From Candidatus Defluviilinea proxima (lineage in GTDB: Bacteria > Chloroflexota > Anaerolineae > Anaerolineales > Villigracilaceae), in assembly GCA_016721115.1 (NCBI GenBank), contig JADKIW010000001.1, positions 449,501 through 513,500 of the forward strand: 64,000 bases of DNA, read 5' to 3'. Each line of letters starts with the position of its first letter. Positions within the stretch are counted from its first letter, which is position 1. Of the stretch, positions 15,490-23,413 are shown in pieces. The position numbers and the translations under genes are program-made. The notes under the pieces are model-generated. The model saw only the letters and a list, made by a program, of their open reading frames with translations, ran no database searches and was not told the origin of the DNA.

Positions 15490-16773
15490 TTAAAACCAAT
15501 TATATAGGATAGTATACAGGATACTGGCAATTGTACAAGCCAAAAGCATTACAGGCAGGCCACGTTGCATCCATAACTTTGCAGTGATGGGCTTGCGTGT
15601 TTTTTCAGAGAGGGTCACAACAATAATATTGGCAGTCGAACCAATGATCGTGCCGTTACCACCAAAGCCCGCACCGAACGCCAGCGCCCACCACAACGGC
15701 GCAATATTGACTCCCGTTTCGCCCAAGCCTTGAATGATGGGAATTAAAGCAATCGTGATCGGGATGTTATCCACGACCGCCGAAAGGATCGCCACCATCC
15801 AAATCATGGCTACGCCAAACAACACCGGGTTGACATTGGATGCGCCTCGAAACAACCCGACAATTGATTCAAAGACCCCGGCTTTTTCCAACCCGCCAAC
15901 CATTACAAAGAGCGCTCCGAAGAAGACAAGCACATTCCATTCCACCTTTCGAAGCGTTTCATGCATATCTGGCTGTACTAATAATAGGGCAACAGCGGCG
16001 GCCCCCAGTGCCACAAAAGCGGGTTCAATTTGCAAAAGATGATGCACAAAGAAAAACAAGATCGCCGCTCCCAACACGATCAAGAGTTTTTTTGCAGTTT
16101 CAGGTTCATTGAGCGATTGCGCTGGGTTCAGTCTCATCACCGCCCGCACACTGCGCGGACGTTTCGACAATTCCTTTTTGAATAAATAGCGCAATAAGAA
16201 CAACGCTCCTGCCCACACCACTGCGACAACTGGCAGAGAATGGATAAGAAAATCATTGAACGAAAAGCCAGCCGCAGAGCCGATCAAAACATTGGGCGGG
16301 TCGCCCACCAAAGTTGCTACGCCGCCAGTATTGGACAGGATCGCTTCTGCCACAAGATAGGGAATGGCGCTCACGCCTAAAATTTCACTGATAAGCAAAG
16401 TCACAGGCGCGATCAATACAACTGTTGTCACATTATCGAGGAACATCGAAAGGAGGGTTGTTACACTTCCAAGCAATATGAACAACCGCATGGGCTTCCC
16501 CTTGGATGCGCGCGCGGCCAACACGGCCAGATACTGAAAGAAACCCGTTGGCTCAAGCATGGCTACAATGATCATCATGCCCATCAACAAGCCAAGCGTC
16601 TCAAAGTCTATGGCTTCGATGGCAGACTTCATATCATAAAAATGGAGGACCTGCCCCAATGTGATCATCAACATGGCCCCGGCAAAAGCAATGATGGTGC
16701 GATTGATCTTCTCAATAAAGATCAATGCAAGGCTGACAACGAAGATCAAACCCGCGAATACGGGAGCCACCAT
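15490..16773 (-). CDS. Ion transporter superfamily permease (ArsB/NhaD-like)
   Basis: A 427-residue protein with about 11-12 hydrophobic segments. The start ATG at 16773 falls one base after the CBS gene's stop; a longer reading would lie inside that gene. Conserved half-repeat blocks SMFLDNVTTVVLIAPVTLLI and SAVVDNIPITIALIPII, with TGGVATLVGDPPNVLIGS and GGNGTIIGSTANIIVV, are those of the IT superfamily (ArsB, NhaD, P protein). Members exchange arsenite, Na+/H+ or citrate. Its neighbours (NhaA, CBS pair, DarA-like proteins) make a Na+/H+ or cation role the best guess. No arsenic genes are nearby. Confidence 0.85.
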   Translation of the reverse strand: MVAPVFAGLIFVVSLALIFIEKINRTIIAFAGAMLMITLGQVLHFYDMKSAIEAIDFETLGLLMGMMIIVAMLEPTGFFQYLAVLAARASKGKPMRLFILLGSVTTLLSMFLDNVTTVVLIAPVTLLISEILGVSAIPYLVAEAILSNTGGVATLVGDPPNVLIGSAAGFSFNDFLIHSLPVVAVVWAGALFLLRYLFKKELSKRPRSVRAVMRLNPAQSLNEPETAKKLLIVLGAAILFFFVHHLLQIEPAFVALGAAAVALLLVQPDMHETLRKVEWNVLVFFGALFVMVGGLEKAGVFESIVGLFRGASNVNPVLFGVAMIWMVAILSAVVDNIPITIALIPIIQGLGETGVNIAPLWWALAFGAGFGGNGTIIGSTANIIVVTLSEKTRKPITAKLWMQRGLPVMLLACTIASILYTILYNWF

Positions 16774-16774
16774 C

Positions 16775-17233
16775 TCAATCCACCTTCTCCCATGCAGAGA
16801 GGATGGCTGAGCCAATATCCACGCGAGAGGCCACCCCAACCAAAGTGCCATCCTGGGAAACGACCGGTATATCGTGCAGGTTATGTTGCAACATCAAGGC
16901 ATAGGCACGTAGTAAACCGCACTCTTCATCCACAGTGACCGCTTCTTTTATCAGCGACTTCACAGACTTAGCCAACGTCTTCGCCGCAGGGCGAGTGGTC
17001 TCTACTGCCCCAAAATCATGGACGAAGTCAACATCTTCGATAAATTGCACGAAATCGGGTAATTCCAGGTTAAGAAGATCACGCAAGCTAACCACACCGA
17101 CCAGTTTATTATTTTTATCCACCACCGGCAAAAGGCCAATGTGCTTTTTGACAATGATCGCGGCGGCTTCGCGGATGGTCGCTGTTACAGGAATGGAAAC
17201 AACCTGACGTTTCATATGTTTGCTGATATTCAT
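16775..17233 (-). CDS. CBS-domain pair protein
   Basis: 152 residues made of two CBS domains (about 1-65 and 85-150), with VTATIREAAAIIVKKHIGLLPVVDKNNKLVGVVSLRDLL and LLRAYALMLQHNLHDIPVVSQDGTLVGVASRVDI blocks split by a helical insert. Such Bateman modules bind adenine nucleotides, and in some transport systems c-di-AMP. It is set between nhaA (33 nt) and the permease (1 nt) and so probably regulates one of them. GGAG precedes the ATG. Confidence 0.88.
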   Translation of the reverse strand: MNISKHMKRQVVSIPVTATIREAAAIIVKKHIGLLPVVDKNNKLVGVVSLRDLLNLELPDFVQFIEDVDFVHDFGAVETTRPAAKTLAKSVKSLIKEAVTVDEECGLLRAYALMLQHNLHDIPVVSQDGTLVGVASRVDIGSAILSAWEKVD

Positions 17234-17266
17234 GAAGTCTCCTTGTTTGTCGACACGCCTGATGAG

Positions 17267-18472
17267 TTAATTAGCCTTGTCAAATGGCCGTATGTTCAAG
17301 ATCAGAAATCCTGTGATGCCGGCCAATAACGAACTAAGCAGAATACTGATCTTGGTACTTTGGATGACATCCGCTTTATCGAATGCCAGTAAAGTAATAA
17401 AGATCGACATGGTAAACCCGATACCACCTAAAAAGCCTGCACCAATAATATGTTTCCAAGTTATATCACTCGATAGCTGGGATATGCGTGTTTTGACTGC
17501 CAAAAAACCAGCCACGAAAATACCCAAAGGCTTACCAAAGAACAAACCAGCAAAGACGCCCAGGCTATTGGGAACTGTCAGACTTTCAAACCACCTTCCG
17601 CTTAATACAATACCGGTATTGGTCAATGCAAAGATAGGCATAATAATAAAAGCAACCGGCCTATGCAGGAAATGTTGCAATCTATAAGAGGGGGAAGTCT
17701 CACTACCATCACCAAACGGGAGTGCAAATGCCAAAAGGACTCCCGCTGAGGTAGCATGGACGCCCGACTGAAGCATAAAGTACCACATCACAGCGCCGGG
17801 GATCAGATAAAAGGCCAATCTCTGCACACCAAGACGATTCAAGAGCAATAATCCCGCGAACACAGCCAAAGCCAAAATGAAATAGATGAGCGAAAAGTTC
17901 CCCACATAGAACAGGGCAATGATGAGAATCGCGCCCAGATCATCGATGATGGCTAACGCGGTGAGAAAAATCTTCAAAGAAGGAGGTATCCTTTTTCCAA
18001 GCAAAGCAAGCACGCCCAATGCAAAGGCAATATCAGTTGCCATGGGAATACCGATTCCATTCTGTGTTACGGTCCCTCGATTGAGCAGAAAATAAAATAG
18101 AGCTGGTACAGCCATGCCGCCGATCGCCGCAACAATAGGCAAAGAGGCGCTTTTCAAATCGGACAATTCGCCGATATAGATCTCTCGTTCGATCTCAAGG
18201 CCGATCAACAGAAAAAAGATCGCCATCAAGCCATCGTTAACCCAATGCTCAATGCTATATTTCAAAACAATGCCACTGTAATTAAACCCAAGTTTCTGAT
18301 GCCAGAAATCTATAAAGCTTTTCCCGAATGGCGAGTTGGCAATAACAATTGCCGTGATCGTACAAAGAATCAAAACAATTCCTGAAGATTTCTCGCTCTC
18401 AAAAAATTCAACAAAGAGCTTCGTCAACCTTCGATTCATTGGTTTGATGATGGGTCTTATTTTCTCTCGCAT
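17267..18472 (-). CDS. nhaA: Na+/H+ antiporter NhaA
   Basis: A 401-residue protein matching NhaA. It has PMATDIAFALGVLALLG (with Asp147, the equivalent of E. coli Asp133) and ALAIIDDLGAILIIALFY with the transport pair Asp177-Asp178. The ATG at 18472 lies after AAAGGAGTG; upstream in-frame codons are leader sequence. NhaA exchanges 2 H+ for one Na+ across the inner membrane and protects against salt and alkali. It is the first gene of a run nhaA-CBS-permease-DarA-DarA with gaps of 33, 1, 12 and 15 nt. Confidence 0.95.
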   Translation of the reverse strand: MREKIRPIIKPMNRRLTKLFVEFFESEKSSGIVLILCTITAIVIANSPFGKSFIDFWHQKLGFNYSGIVLKYSIEHWVNDGLMAIFFLLIGLEIEREIYIGELSDLKSASLPIVAAIGGMAVPALFYFLLNRGTVTQNGIGIPMATDIAFALGVLALLGKRIPPSLKIFLTALAIIDDLGAILIIALFYVGNFSLIYFILALAVFAGLLLLNRLGVQRLAFYLIPGAVMWYFMLQSGVHATSAGVLLAFALPFGDGSETSPSYRLQHFLHRPVAFIIMPIFALTNTGIVLSGRWFESLTVPNSLGVFAGLFFGKPLGIFVAGFLAVKTRISQLSSDITWKHIIGAGFLGGIGFTMSIFITLLAFDKADVIQSTKISILLSSLLAGITGFLILNIRPFDKAN

Positions 18473-18617
18473 TGAAAACACTCCTTTGGCATATAAGTAA
18501 AAGATACAATAATCTTGATTTTCATCCAAAGGGTTTACAGATAAAGCATATATCATACAGATATATCTTCCATTCTCCCTTTTACTTCCCCTCCTTAAAA
18601 TGACCTTCAATCCCACA

Positions 18618-18634
18618 AATTTTTATACCATAGA
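18618..18634 (-). promoter_or_regulatory. Extended -10 promoter element before nhaA
   Basis: Minus-strand TCTATGGTATAAAAATT carries an extended -10 (TGGTATAAA). The identical 17-mer lies before clcA (20356-20372). It is about 146 nt before the nhaA ATG, leaving a long leader with an AAGGAGGGG purine tract at about 18592-18600 and no obvious protein. No -35 was recognised. Confidence 0.55.
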
Positions 18635-18650
18635 TGTTTTCGGCTTTGAT

Positions 18651-18690
18651 TAATTCCAGCAGTGACTGTGGTCAGCATCTGCTGGAATTA
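18651..18690. repeat. Hairpin between clcA and nhaA
   Basis: 12-bp arms TAATTCCAGCAG (18651-18662) and CTGCTGGAATTA (18679-18690) with an inner TGAC/GTCA stem. It follows the clcA stop by 44 nt on the minus strand, so it may act as a terminator, but no T run follows it. Confidence 0.5.
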
Positions 18691-18733
18691 TCATGAAGCG
18701 TTTGATTTATCCAAGTCTCCCTTTTGTCCCTGT

Positions 18734-20326
18734 TTATTTATAAGATGCTTCACAACCATGGCGCAAAATGGACAGGCCATGTGATGCTTCGGGCTCGATC
18801 ACAGCAGTAATACGCATGTTGGCTTCCAAACGAGTATTGGCCTTGGGAACCCATTCGCGCCGTCCATTTGAACAACGAACGAGAATACAACCAGCAGGCA
18901 AGCCTAATGCATGAACGGGTTTTCCATCAAATGGGGCTCCCTCCTGGATCGTAAAGTCCATGACGATGGGCTGTGTTGGATTGGCCTGATCCCCCTCGTG
19001 TAAGAGGTCACGTTCCAGTAACACTTCATAGATCGGCAAATCTTTGAGATATTCTGCAACAGCATAGGCAAAGAAACAACTGATCAACAACGGCAACATT
19101 TGTTCATAATTACCGGTCATCTCGATAATGAGCACAACGCCTGTCAACGGCGCGCGGACGATTGCTATAAAGTATGCCGCCATCCCAACCACTGCGAACG
19201 CGGCGGGCGTCACATTGGCAGAGGGCACAACCAGCACAGCGACCTTCCCCACTGCAAGACCGATCAATGCTCCCAACACCAATAACGGAGCGAAAATTCC
19301 GCCCGGCACGCCTGTTCCATAACTGGATACTGTCAACAAAAAGCGGACCGTGAACCACAACGGAATGGCAGTTAAAGCAATCTTGCCGCTCAAAGTCATT
19401 TCTGCGAGCGGATGCCCATTACCAATTGCCATTGGAGAAAACCAACCAATCAAGCCGATCAATGCCCCCGTGACGGCCACAGCAAGATATTTATTCTTCA
19501 TGCGACCATACAACTCAAGCGAAGCAACAAGACTGCGATTGAAAAAGACGCCTAATACTCCTGCAACAATTCCAAGGATTGCGAAAGCAGGCAATGTCTC
19601 TATAGGCTGAGGTAAATATTTAGGGACAGAAAAAACAGGAAACGGGTCTGCACCGATGCGTGCAACAACATCCGCTACTGCCGCGGCCAAGAACGCCGCG
19701 CCAAACACAATGGGATGAAAGTCGCGTTGTACTTCCTCCAAAACGAACACCAAGCCAGATAACGGTGCATTGAATGCGGCAGCGAGACCGGCGCCTGCTC
19801 CCGCTGAGATCAGAGTCAGGCGTTCACGAGGTGACACCTTCAAACCATCTGCGATCGCGGCGCCTACAGCACCTCCCATTTGAACGGTCGGGCCTTCACG
19901 TCCCAATGCCAGACCACTACCAATGGCAAGAATTCCGCCAAAGAACTTAACGGGCAGAATACGTGACCATTTCAATTCCCGTATGCGTTGTAATACTGCT
20001 TCAAGAAAAGGGATGCCGCTCCCTTTGGCTTCAGGCGCATAACGCCGCACAAGGACGAGGGAAAGAGTGGCGCTAGATACACTGAACAAGATGGGAAATA
20101 TCCAACCCCATATCGGTTGTTCATGTGATTTTGTTATCAGAAGATTCCGCAAGGTATCTGCACCAGATAACGCACCTCGAAATAAAATAGCGACAATACC
20201 AGCACACAACCCCACCAGCGCGGCGAGTGGGAATAAACGACGTCTTTGTTGTCGAAGATAGAGATACTCTTGAATTTCAGAACGCACCACTTCTTCTTCT
20301 ACTTCAGTCGACTTTTCTTTTGTCAT
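18734..20326 (-). CDS. clcA: ClC-type chloride/proton antiporter with C-terminal TrkA_C domain
   Basis: A 530-residue ClC protein: selectivity blocks GSGIP (102-106), GREGPTVQMGG (gating Glu144), and GTGVPGGIFAPLL (about 336), with LEEVQRDF giving the proton Glu (197/198), which favours an H+/Cl- antiporter over a channel. About 12-14 membrane helices occupy residues 32-425. Residues about 455-515 (TIQEGAPFDGKPVHALGLP and KANTRLEANMRITAV) form a TrkA_C/RCK_C-type domain, unusual for a bacterial ClC. RCK_C domains in K+ transport proteins can bind c-di-AMP, which ties this gene to the DarA-like genes downstream. Confidence 0.9.
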   Translation of the reverse strand: MTKEKSTEVEEEVVRSEIQEYLYLRQQRRRLFPLAALVGLCAGIVAILFRGALSGADTLRNLLITKSHEQPIWGWIFPILFSVSSATLSLVLVRRYAPEAKGSGIPFLEAVLQRIRELKWSRILPVKFFGGILAIGSGLALGREGPTVQMGGAVGAAIADGLKVSPRERLTLISAGAGAGLAAAFNAPLSGLVFVLEEVQRDFHPIVFGAAFLAAAVADVVARIGADPFPVFSVPKYLPQPIETLPAFAILGIVAGVLGVFFNRSLVASLELYGRMKNKYLAVAVTGALIGLIGWFSPMAIGNGHPLAEMTLSGKIALTAIPLWFTVRFLLTVSSYGTGVPGGIFAPLLVLGALIGLAVGKVAVLVVPSANVTPAAFAVVGMAAYFIAIVRAPLTGVVLIIEMTGNYEQMLPLLISCFFAYAVAEYLKDLPIYEVLLERDLLHEGDQANPTQPIVMDFTIQEGAPFDGKPVHALGLPAGCILVRCSNGRREWVPKANTRLEANMRITAVIEPEASHGLSILRHGCEASYK

Positions 20327-20355
20327 ATAAATATCCTTTAGAAAAAATTCTGCTC

Positions 20356-20372
20356 AATTTTTATACCATAGA
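20356..20372 (-). promoter_or_regulatory. Extended -10 promoter of clcA
   Basis: The same 17-mer as before nhaA (minus-strand TCTATGGTATAAAAATT), 30 nt before the clcA ATG. TGGTATAAA is an extended -10; a -35 is not evident. Confidence 0.65.
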
Positions 20373-20400
20373 ACAACATGGCCTTCGGTATCCCCCCGTA

Positions 20401-20439
20401 AATAAAAAGAGACTATCACCTTGTAAGTGATAGCCTCTT
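20401..20439 (-). terminator. Terminator of the ruvA unit
   Basis: On the minus strand, arms AAGAGGCTATCAC and GTGATAGTCTCTT (one mismatch) around TTACAAG, followed by TTTATTT. It lies 20 nt after the ruvA stop. Confidence 0.85.
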
Positions 20440-20458
20440 CGCAACAACAAAATACTTC

Positions 20459-21034
20459 TTATTGAAAATACTGTAACGCCAGCCGCAAACGATCTTCCAC
20501 ATCATCGGGCGCATCTTTCGCAATGGACTGGATCGCGGCTTGTGCCTCGACCACCGAATAGCCCAGTGACGTCAATGCCGCAAGGACTTCGCCATCCTTA
20601 TCGGATAGTGTTGCAATCTTTCCAAGTGCATCCGTCGGCTTGAGTTTGTCTTTGAGATGAAGCGCCATCTTTTGCGCGGTCTTCTTCCCCACACCAGGAA
20701 CACGGCTCAACAAGTCGCCTTCGTCGGCAAAGACAGCGCGTTGCACGGCATCCAATGTCATTGTGGATAAGACCGATAATGCAACTTTCGGGCCGACACC
20801 ATCCACACCAAGCAAGGTGAGGAAGAGTTCCCGGTCAGCTTGTGATTCAAAGCCGTACAACGTCAACGCATCCTCGCGGACAACGAGATGGGTATATAAA
20901 AACGCCGCTTCACCAGCCTTGAGCTTGGTCCGCATTGGCGCAGGGACAAAGACTCGCAGTCCCACTCCACCAACTTCAAGGATGAGGGCGTTCTCTTCGA
21001 TCTGTGAAACTTCACCGCGTAATGTTGCTATCAT
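20459..21034 (-). CDS. ruvA: Holliday junction branch migration protein RuvA
   Basis: 191 residues, normal for RuvA. The N-terminal OB domain (MIATLRGEVSQIEENALILEVGGVGLRVFVP), two helix-hairpin-helix units (FLTLLGVDGVGPKVALSVLS and LLSRVPGVGKKTAQKMALHLKDKL) and the C-terminal RuvB-contact domain (EVLAALTSLGYSVVEAQAAI) are all present. It binds Holliday junctions and loads RuvB. RuvB is not in this window. A TAAAAT 7 nt before the ATG without a ribosome site suggests a leaderless start or coupling from ruvC through the hairpin gap. Confidence 0.97.
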   Translation of the reverse strand: MIATLRGEVSQIEENALILEVGGVGLRVFVPAPMRTKLKAGEAAFLYTHLVVREDALTLYGFESQADRELFLTLLGVDGVGPKVALSVLSTMTLDAVQRAVFADEGDLLSRVPGVGKKTAQKMALHLKDKLKPTDALGKIATLSDKDGEVLAALTSLGYSVVEAQAAIQSIAKDAPDDVEDRLRLALQYFQ

Positions 21035-21062
21035 GGTTTTGATTTTACCGTAAATAAATACT

Positions 21063-21091
21063 GTAGGGGCGCAGCAATGCTGCGCCCCTAC
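21063..21091. repeat. GTAGGGGCG hairpin repeat (copy A)
   Basis: Perfect 14-bp arms GTAGGGGCGCAGCA and TGCTGCGCCCCTAC around a single A, between ruvA and ruvC and touching the ruvC stop. Confidence 0.9.
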
Positions 21092-21574
21092 TTATTCGTA
21101 TCTCTTTGTATTCAAATGTGTAATCGCGATGGCTAATGCATCGGCGGCATCATCGGGCTTGGGGATGGAGTCGAGTTGGAGCAAGGCGCGCACCATTTCC
21201 TGCACCTGGCGTTTATCCGCGCCGCCATAACCAGCGACGGCGTTCTTCACTTCTTTGGGGGCGTATTCAAATGCTTCGACCCCCGCTTTTTGTAATGCCA
21301 GTAAAACTACACCGCGTGCCTGTCCCACCGCAATACCGGTGGTGACATTACGAGCAAAGAATAATTTTTCAACGGCGGCGGTATCGGGTTTGTATTCCTC
21401 GATCAGGTCACACAACTGATCGTAGATCATTTCGAGACGTGCAGAAGCGGTGTCCTCTTTGGGGGTGGAGATCACTCCATAGGAAACAGCGACCAGATCC
21501 CCGTTACGCGCGAGGCGCACGAGTCCGTATCCTGTTGTGGCGGTGCCGGGGTCAATTCCTAATGCGAGGGTCAT
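21092..21574 (-). CDS. ruvC: Holliday junction endonuclease RuvC
   Basis: 160 residues with the RNase H-fold acidic residues of RuvC: LGIDPGTATTGYG (Asp8), AAVEKLFFARN (Glu near 69) and PDDAADALAIAITH (two Asp near 140-143). It cuts Holliday junctions symmetrically with RuvAB. Codirectional with ruvA and yebC; a hairpin repeat lies on each side. Confidence 0.97.
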   Translation of the reverse strand: MTLALGIDPGTATTGYGLVRLARNGDLVAVSYGVISTPKEDTASARLEMIYDQLCDLIEEYKPDTAAVEKLFFARNVTTGIAVGQARGVVLLALQKAGVEAFEYAPKEVKNAVAGYGGADKRQVQEMVRALLQLDSIPKPDDAADALAIAITHLNTKRYE

Positions 21575-21584
21575 TTAAATAATT

Positions 21585-21612
21585 GTAGGGACGACCAGTT
21601 GGTCGTCCCTAC
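21585..21612. repeat. GTAGGGACG hairpin repeat (copy B)
   Basis: Perfect 13-bp arms GTAGGGACGACCA and TGGTCGTCCCTAC with loop GT, between yebC and ruvC. Confidence 0.9.
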
Positions 21613-21624
21613 ATGTGATCGTTA

Positions 21625-22380
21625 TTAAGCAGTTTCGAGTGCGGCTAAGGCTTCATCCGAAACCTTGAGGTTCGAGTACACGTTCTGCACATCATCGAGG
21701 TCTTCGATGGTCTCGAGGCCTTTGAGAACTTGCATCGTATCTTCGGCGCTGAGTTCCATTTCCTGTTTGGGCATCATGCGCAGACCGGCTTCATCAGGTT
21801 TGACGCTGGCCTTGTGCAACGCATCGGCCACCAACTTGAACGATTCCACTGGAGCTAATATTTCAATGTTGCCGTTCTCTTCGAGCACATCGTTCGCACC
21901 GGCTTCGATGCCAAGCTCGAAAGCTTTATCGAAATTCATCGCCGTGGAAGGGAACGAGAAATATGCGATGCGTTCGAACTGCCAACCCACTGCGCCGGGC
22001 TCGGCCATGCTACCGCCCGCCTTCGAAAGAGCGTGACGAAGGTCCGACACGGTGCGATTGCGGTTATCGGTGACAGCTTCAACCATCACAGCCACGCCAT
22101 GCGCCACATACCCTTCGTATGTGATCGACTCGAACACCACACCGTCTTTATCCTCACCGGCACCGCGTTTGATGGCACGCTCGATATTATCCTTGGGCAT
22201 GTTCTCAGCCCGGGCTTTATCCACTGCGAGGCGCAAGCGGAAATTAGAATCGATATCACTGCCGCCCTCACGCGCCGCAATGACGATCTCACGCGCCAGG
22301 CGTGTAAAGATCGCGCCGCGTTTGGCATCAGCCACGCCTTTTTTGCGTTTGATGGTAGACCATTTTGAATGTCCAGACAT
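21625..22380 (-). CDS. yebC: YebC/PmpR family (TACO1-like) protein
   Basis: 251 residues opening MSGHSKWSTIKRKKGVADAKRG, the YebC hallmark, with the three-domain length of the family and blocks GGSDIDSNFRLRLAVDKARAENMPKDNIERAIKRG. YebC proteins bind DNA as regulators and, in recent work on the family, help translation of proline-rich stretches. That could matter here, as many lipoproteins have Pro/Thr-rich spacers. AAGGAG precedes the ATG. Co-oriented with ruvC and ruvA, a common arrangement. Confidence 0.95.
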   Translation of the reverse strand: MSGHSKWSTIKRKKGVADAKRGAIFTRLAREIVIAAREGGSDIDSNFRLRLAVDKARAENMPKDNIERAIKRGAGEDKDGVVFESITYEGYVAHGVAVMVEAVTDNRNRTVSDLRHALSKAGGSMAEPGAVGWQFERIAYFSFPSTAMNFDKAFELGIEAGANDVLEENGNIEILAPVESFKLVADALHKASVKPDEAGLRMMPKQEMELSAEDTMQVLKGLETIEDLDDVQNVYSNLKVSDEALAALETA

Positions 22381-22432
22381 TGGAACTCCTTACGTTTACA
22401 ACCACTATTGTGGAAAATTTACTTGGAGAAAA

Positions 22433-22441
22433 ATTATACCA
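22433..22441 (-). promoter_or_regulatory. Extended -10 promoter of yebC
   Basis: Minus-strand TGGTATAAT, a perfect extended -10, starts at the degV stop and lies 53 nt before the yebC ATG. No good -35. Confidence 0.65.
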
Positions 22442-23278
22442 TTACAGGAAAAAGCCCACCCCCAGCGCCCCAGGGCCGGAATGGACAACGATCGCAGGAG
22501 GCAACCGATAAATTGGGATCTCGGATACGGGCACTTTGGATTTTAATTCCTGGACCAAAATCTGCGCTTCTTTCTCCGCTTCAACCTGAAGCACACACAA
22601 ATGAGCATCATCTCCACCTTTGCATTGTTCTGTCGCCACTTCCACGAGACGTGCCAACGCCCGTTTCTTTGTCCGTTGTTGTTCAAAGGACTCGACCTGT
22701 CCATCCTTGATCTGAAGGATCGGCTTGATCTCCAATAACTCTGCCAACAATCTCTTCGCCCCGCCAATGCGACCGCCCTTGGCTAGATATTCGAGAGTAT
22801 TCACAAGGAAGTAGAGCCGTCCGCGCGGGATCATATCGTTGAGTTTGGCAACGATCTCATCTGCAGATCCGCCCGCCTTCGCCATGTCATCTGCCACCAA
22901 CACCAACGAAGCGAGATTGCACGAGATCGTCAACGTATCCACCACACGGACATCCAACCCCGGGAATTCCTGCGCAGCTGTCTGCGCCGAACGGACCGTC
23001 CCGCTCGCTTTACCCGTCGGTGCAACAACGACGATGCTTTCACCTTTCTTCTTTGCATCTTCAAAAATCGGAAAATATAAAGACGGCTCAGGGGCAGATG
23101 TTTTAGGAAGGGCTACTGATGCTTTCAACTTCTGCAAAAACACAGCCGTATCAAAATCCTTGTCATCATGATAGGCTTCTTCCCCAAACACTACAATTTG
23201 CGGAATCAAAGGAATCCCACGTTTTTCAAGCACTTCATGCGGTAATCCGCAGGTTGTATCAGCGACAATGATGGTCAT
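22442..23278 (-). CDS. DegV family fatty-acid-binding protein
   Basis: 278 residues starting IIVADTTCGLPHEVLEKRGIPLIPQIVVFGEEAYHD, with a PKTSAPEPSLYFPIFED block and YLAKGGRIGGAKRLLAELLEIKPIL, the DegV fold with its two subdomains. DegV/FakB proteins hold a fatty acid for phosphorylation by FakA; no FakA is nearby. TCTGGAG lies before the ATG. Cytoplasmic. It shares direction with yebC, but yebC has its own promoter. Confidence 0.92.
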   Translation of the reverse strand: MTIIVADTTCGLPHEVLEKRGIPLIPQIVVFGEEAYHDDKDFDTAVFLQKLKASVALPKTSAPEPSLYFPIFEDAKKKGESIVVVAPTGKASGTVRSAQTAAQEFPGLDVRVVDTLTISCNLASLVLVADDMAKAGGSADEIVAKLNDMIPRGRLYFLVNTLEYLAKGGRIGGAKRLLAELLEIKPILQIKDGQVESFEQQRTKKRALARLVEVATEQCKGGDDAHLCVLQVEAEKEAQILVQELKSKVPVSEIPIYRLPPAIVVHSGPGALGVGFFL

Positions 23279-23378
23279 GGTAGTCTCCAGACTTTATTGT
23301 ATTCCCCATTAGGCCGGAGACAAATTGTCAAAAGAACTCAATTTTTTATTACAAATCACAGAAGTTTATCTAAATCAA

Positions 23379-23407
23379 GAAGGGGCAGGTCTGAAACCTG
23401 CCCCTTC
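23379..23407. repeat. Hairpin repeat between degV and MFS genes
   Basis: 12-bp arms GAAGGGGCAGGT and ACCTGCCCCTTC around CTGAA, just after the MFS stop. No T run follows on the minus strand; TTGATTTAGA is all. Confidence 0.75.
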
Positions 23408-23413
23408 AAAAAA

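Noticed and set aside
15490..16773. Arsenite efflux pump ArsB
   Set aside because: No arsR, arsC or arsA near; NhaA, CBS and DarA-like neighbours favour cation exchange.
18473..18733. A c-di-AMP (ydaO-type) riboswitch before nhaA
   Set aside because: The long leader has one hairpin and a purine tract, but I could not match the ydaO conserved core by eye; a covariance-model search would decide.
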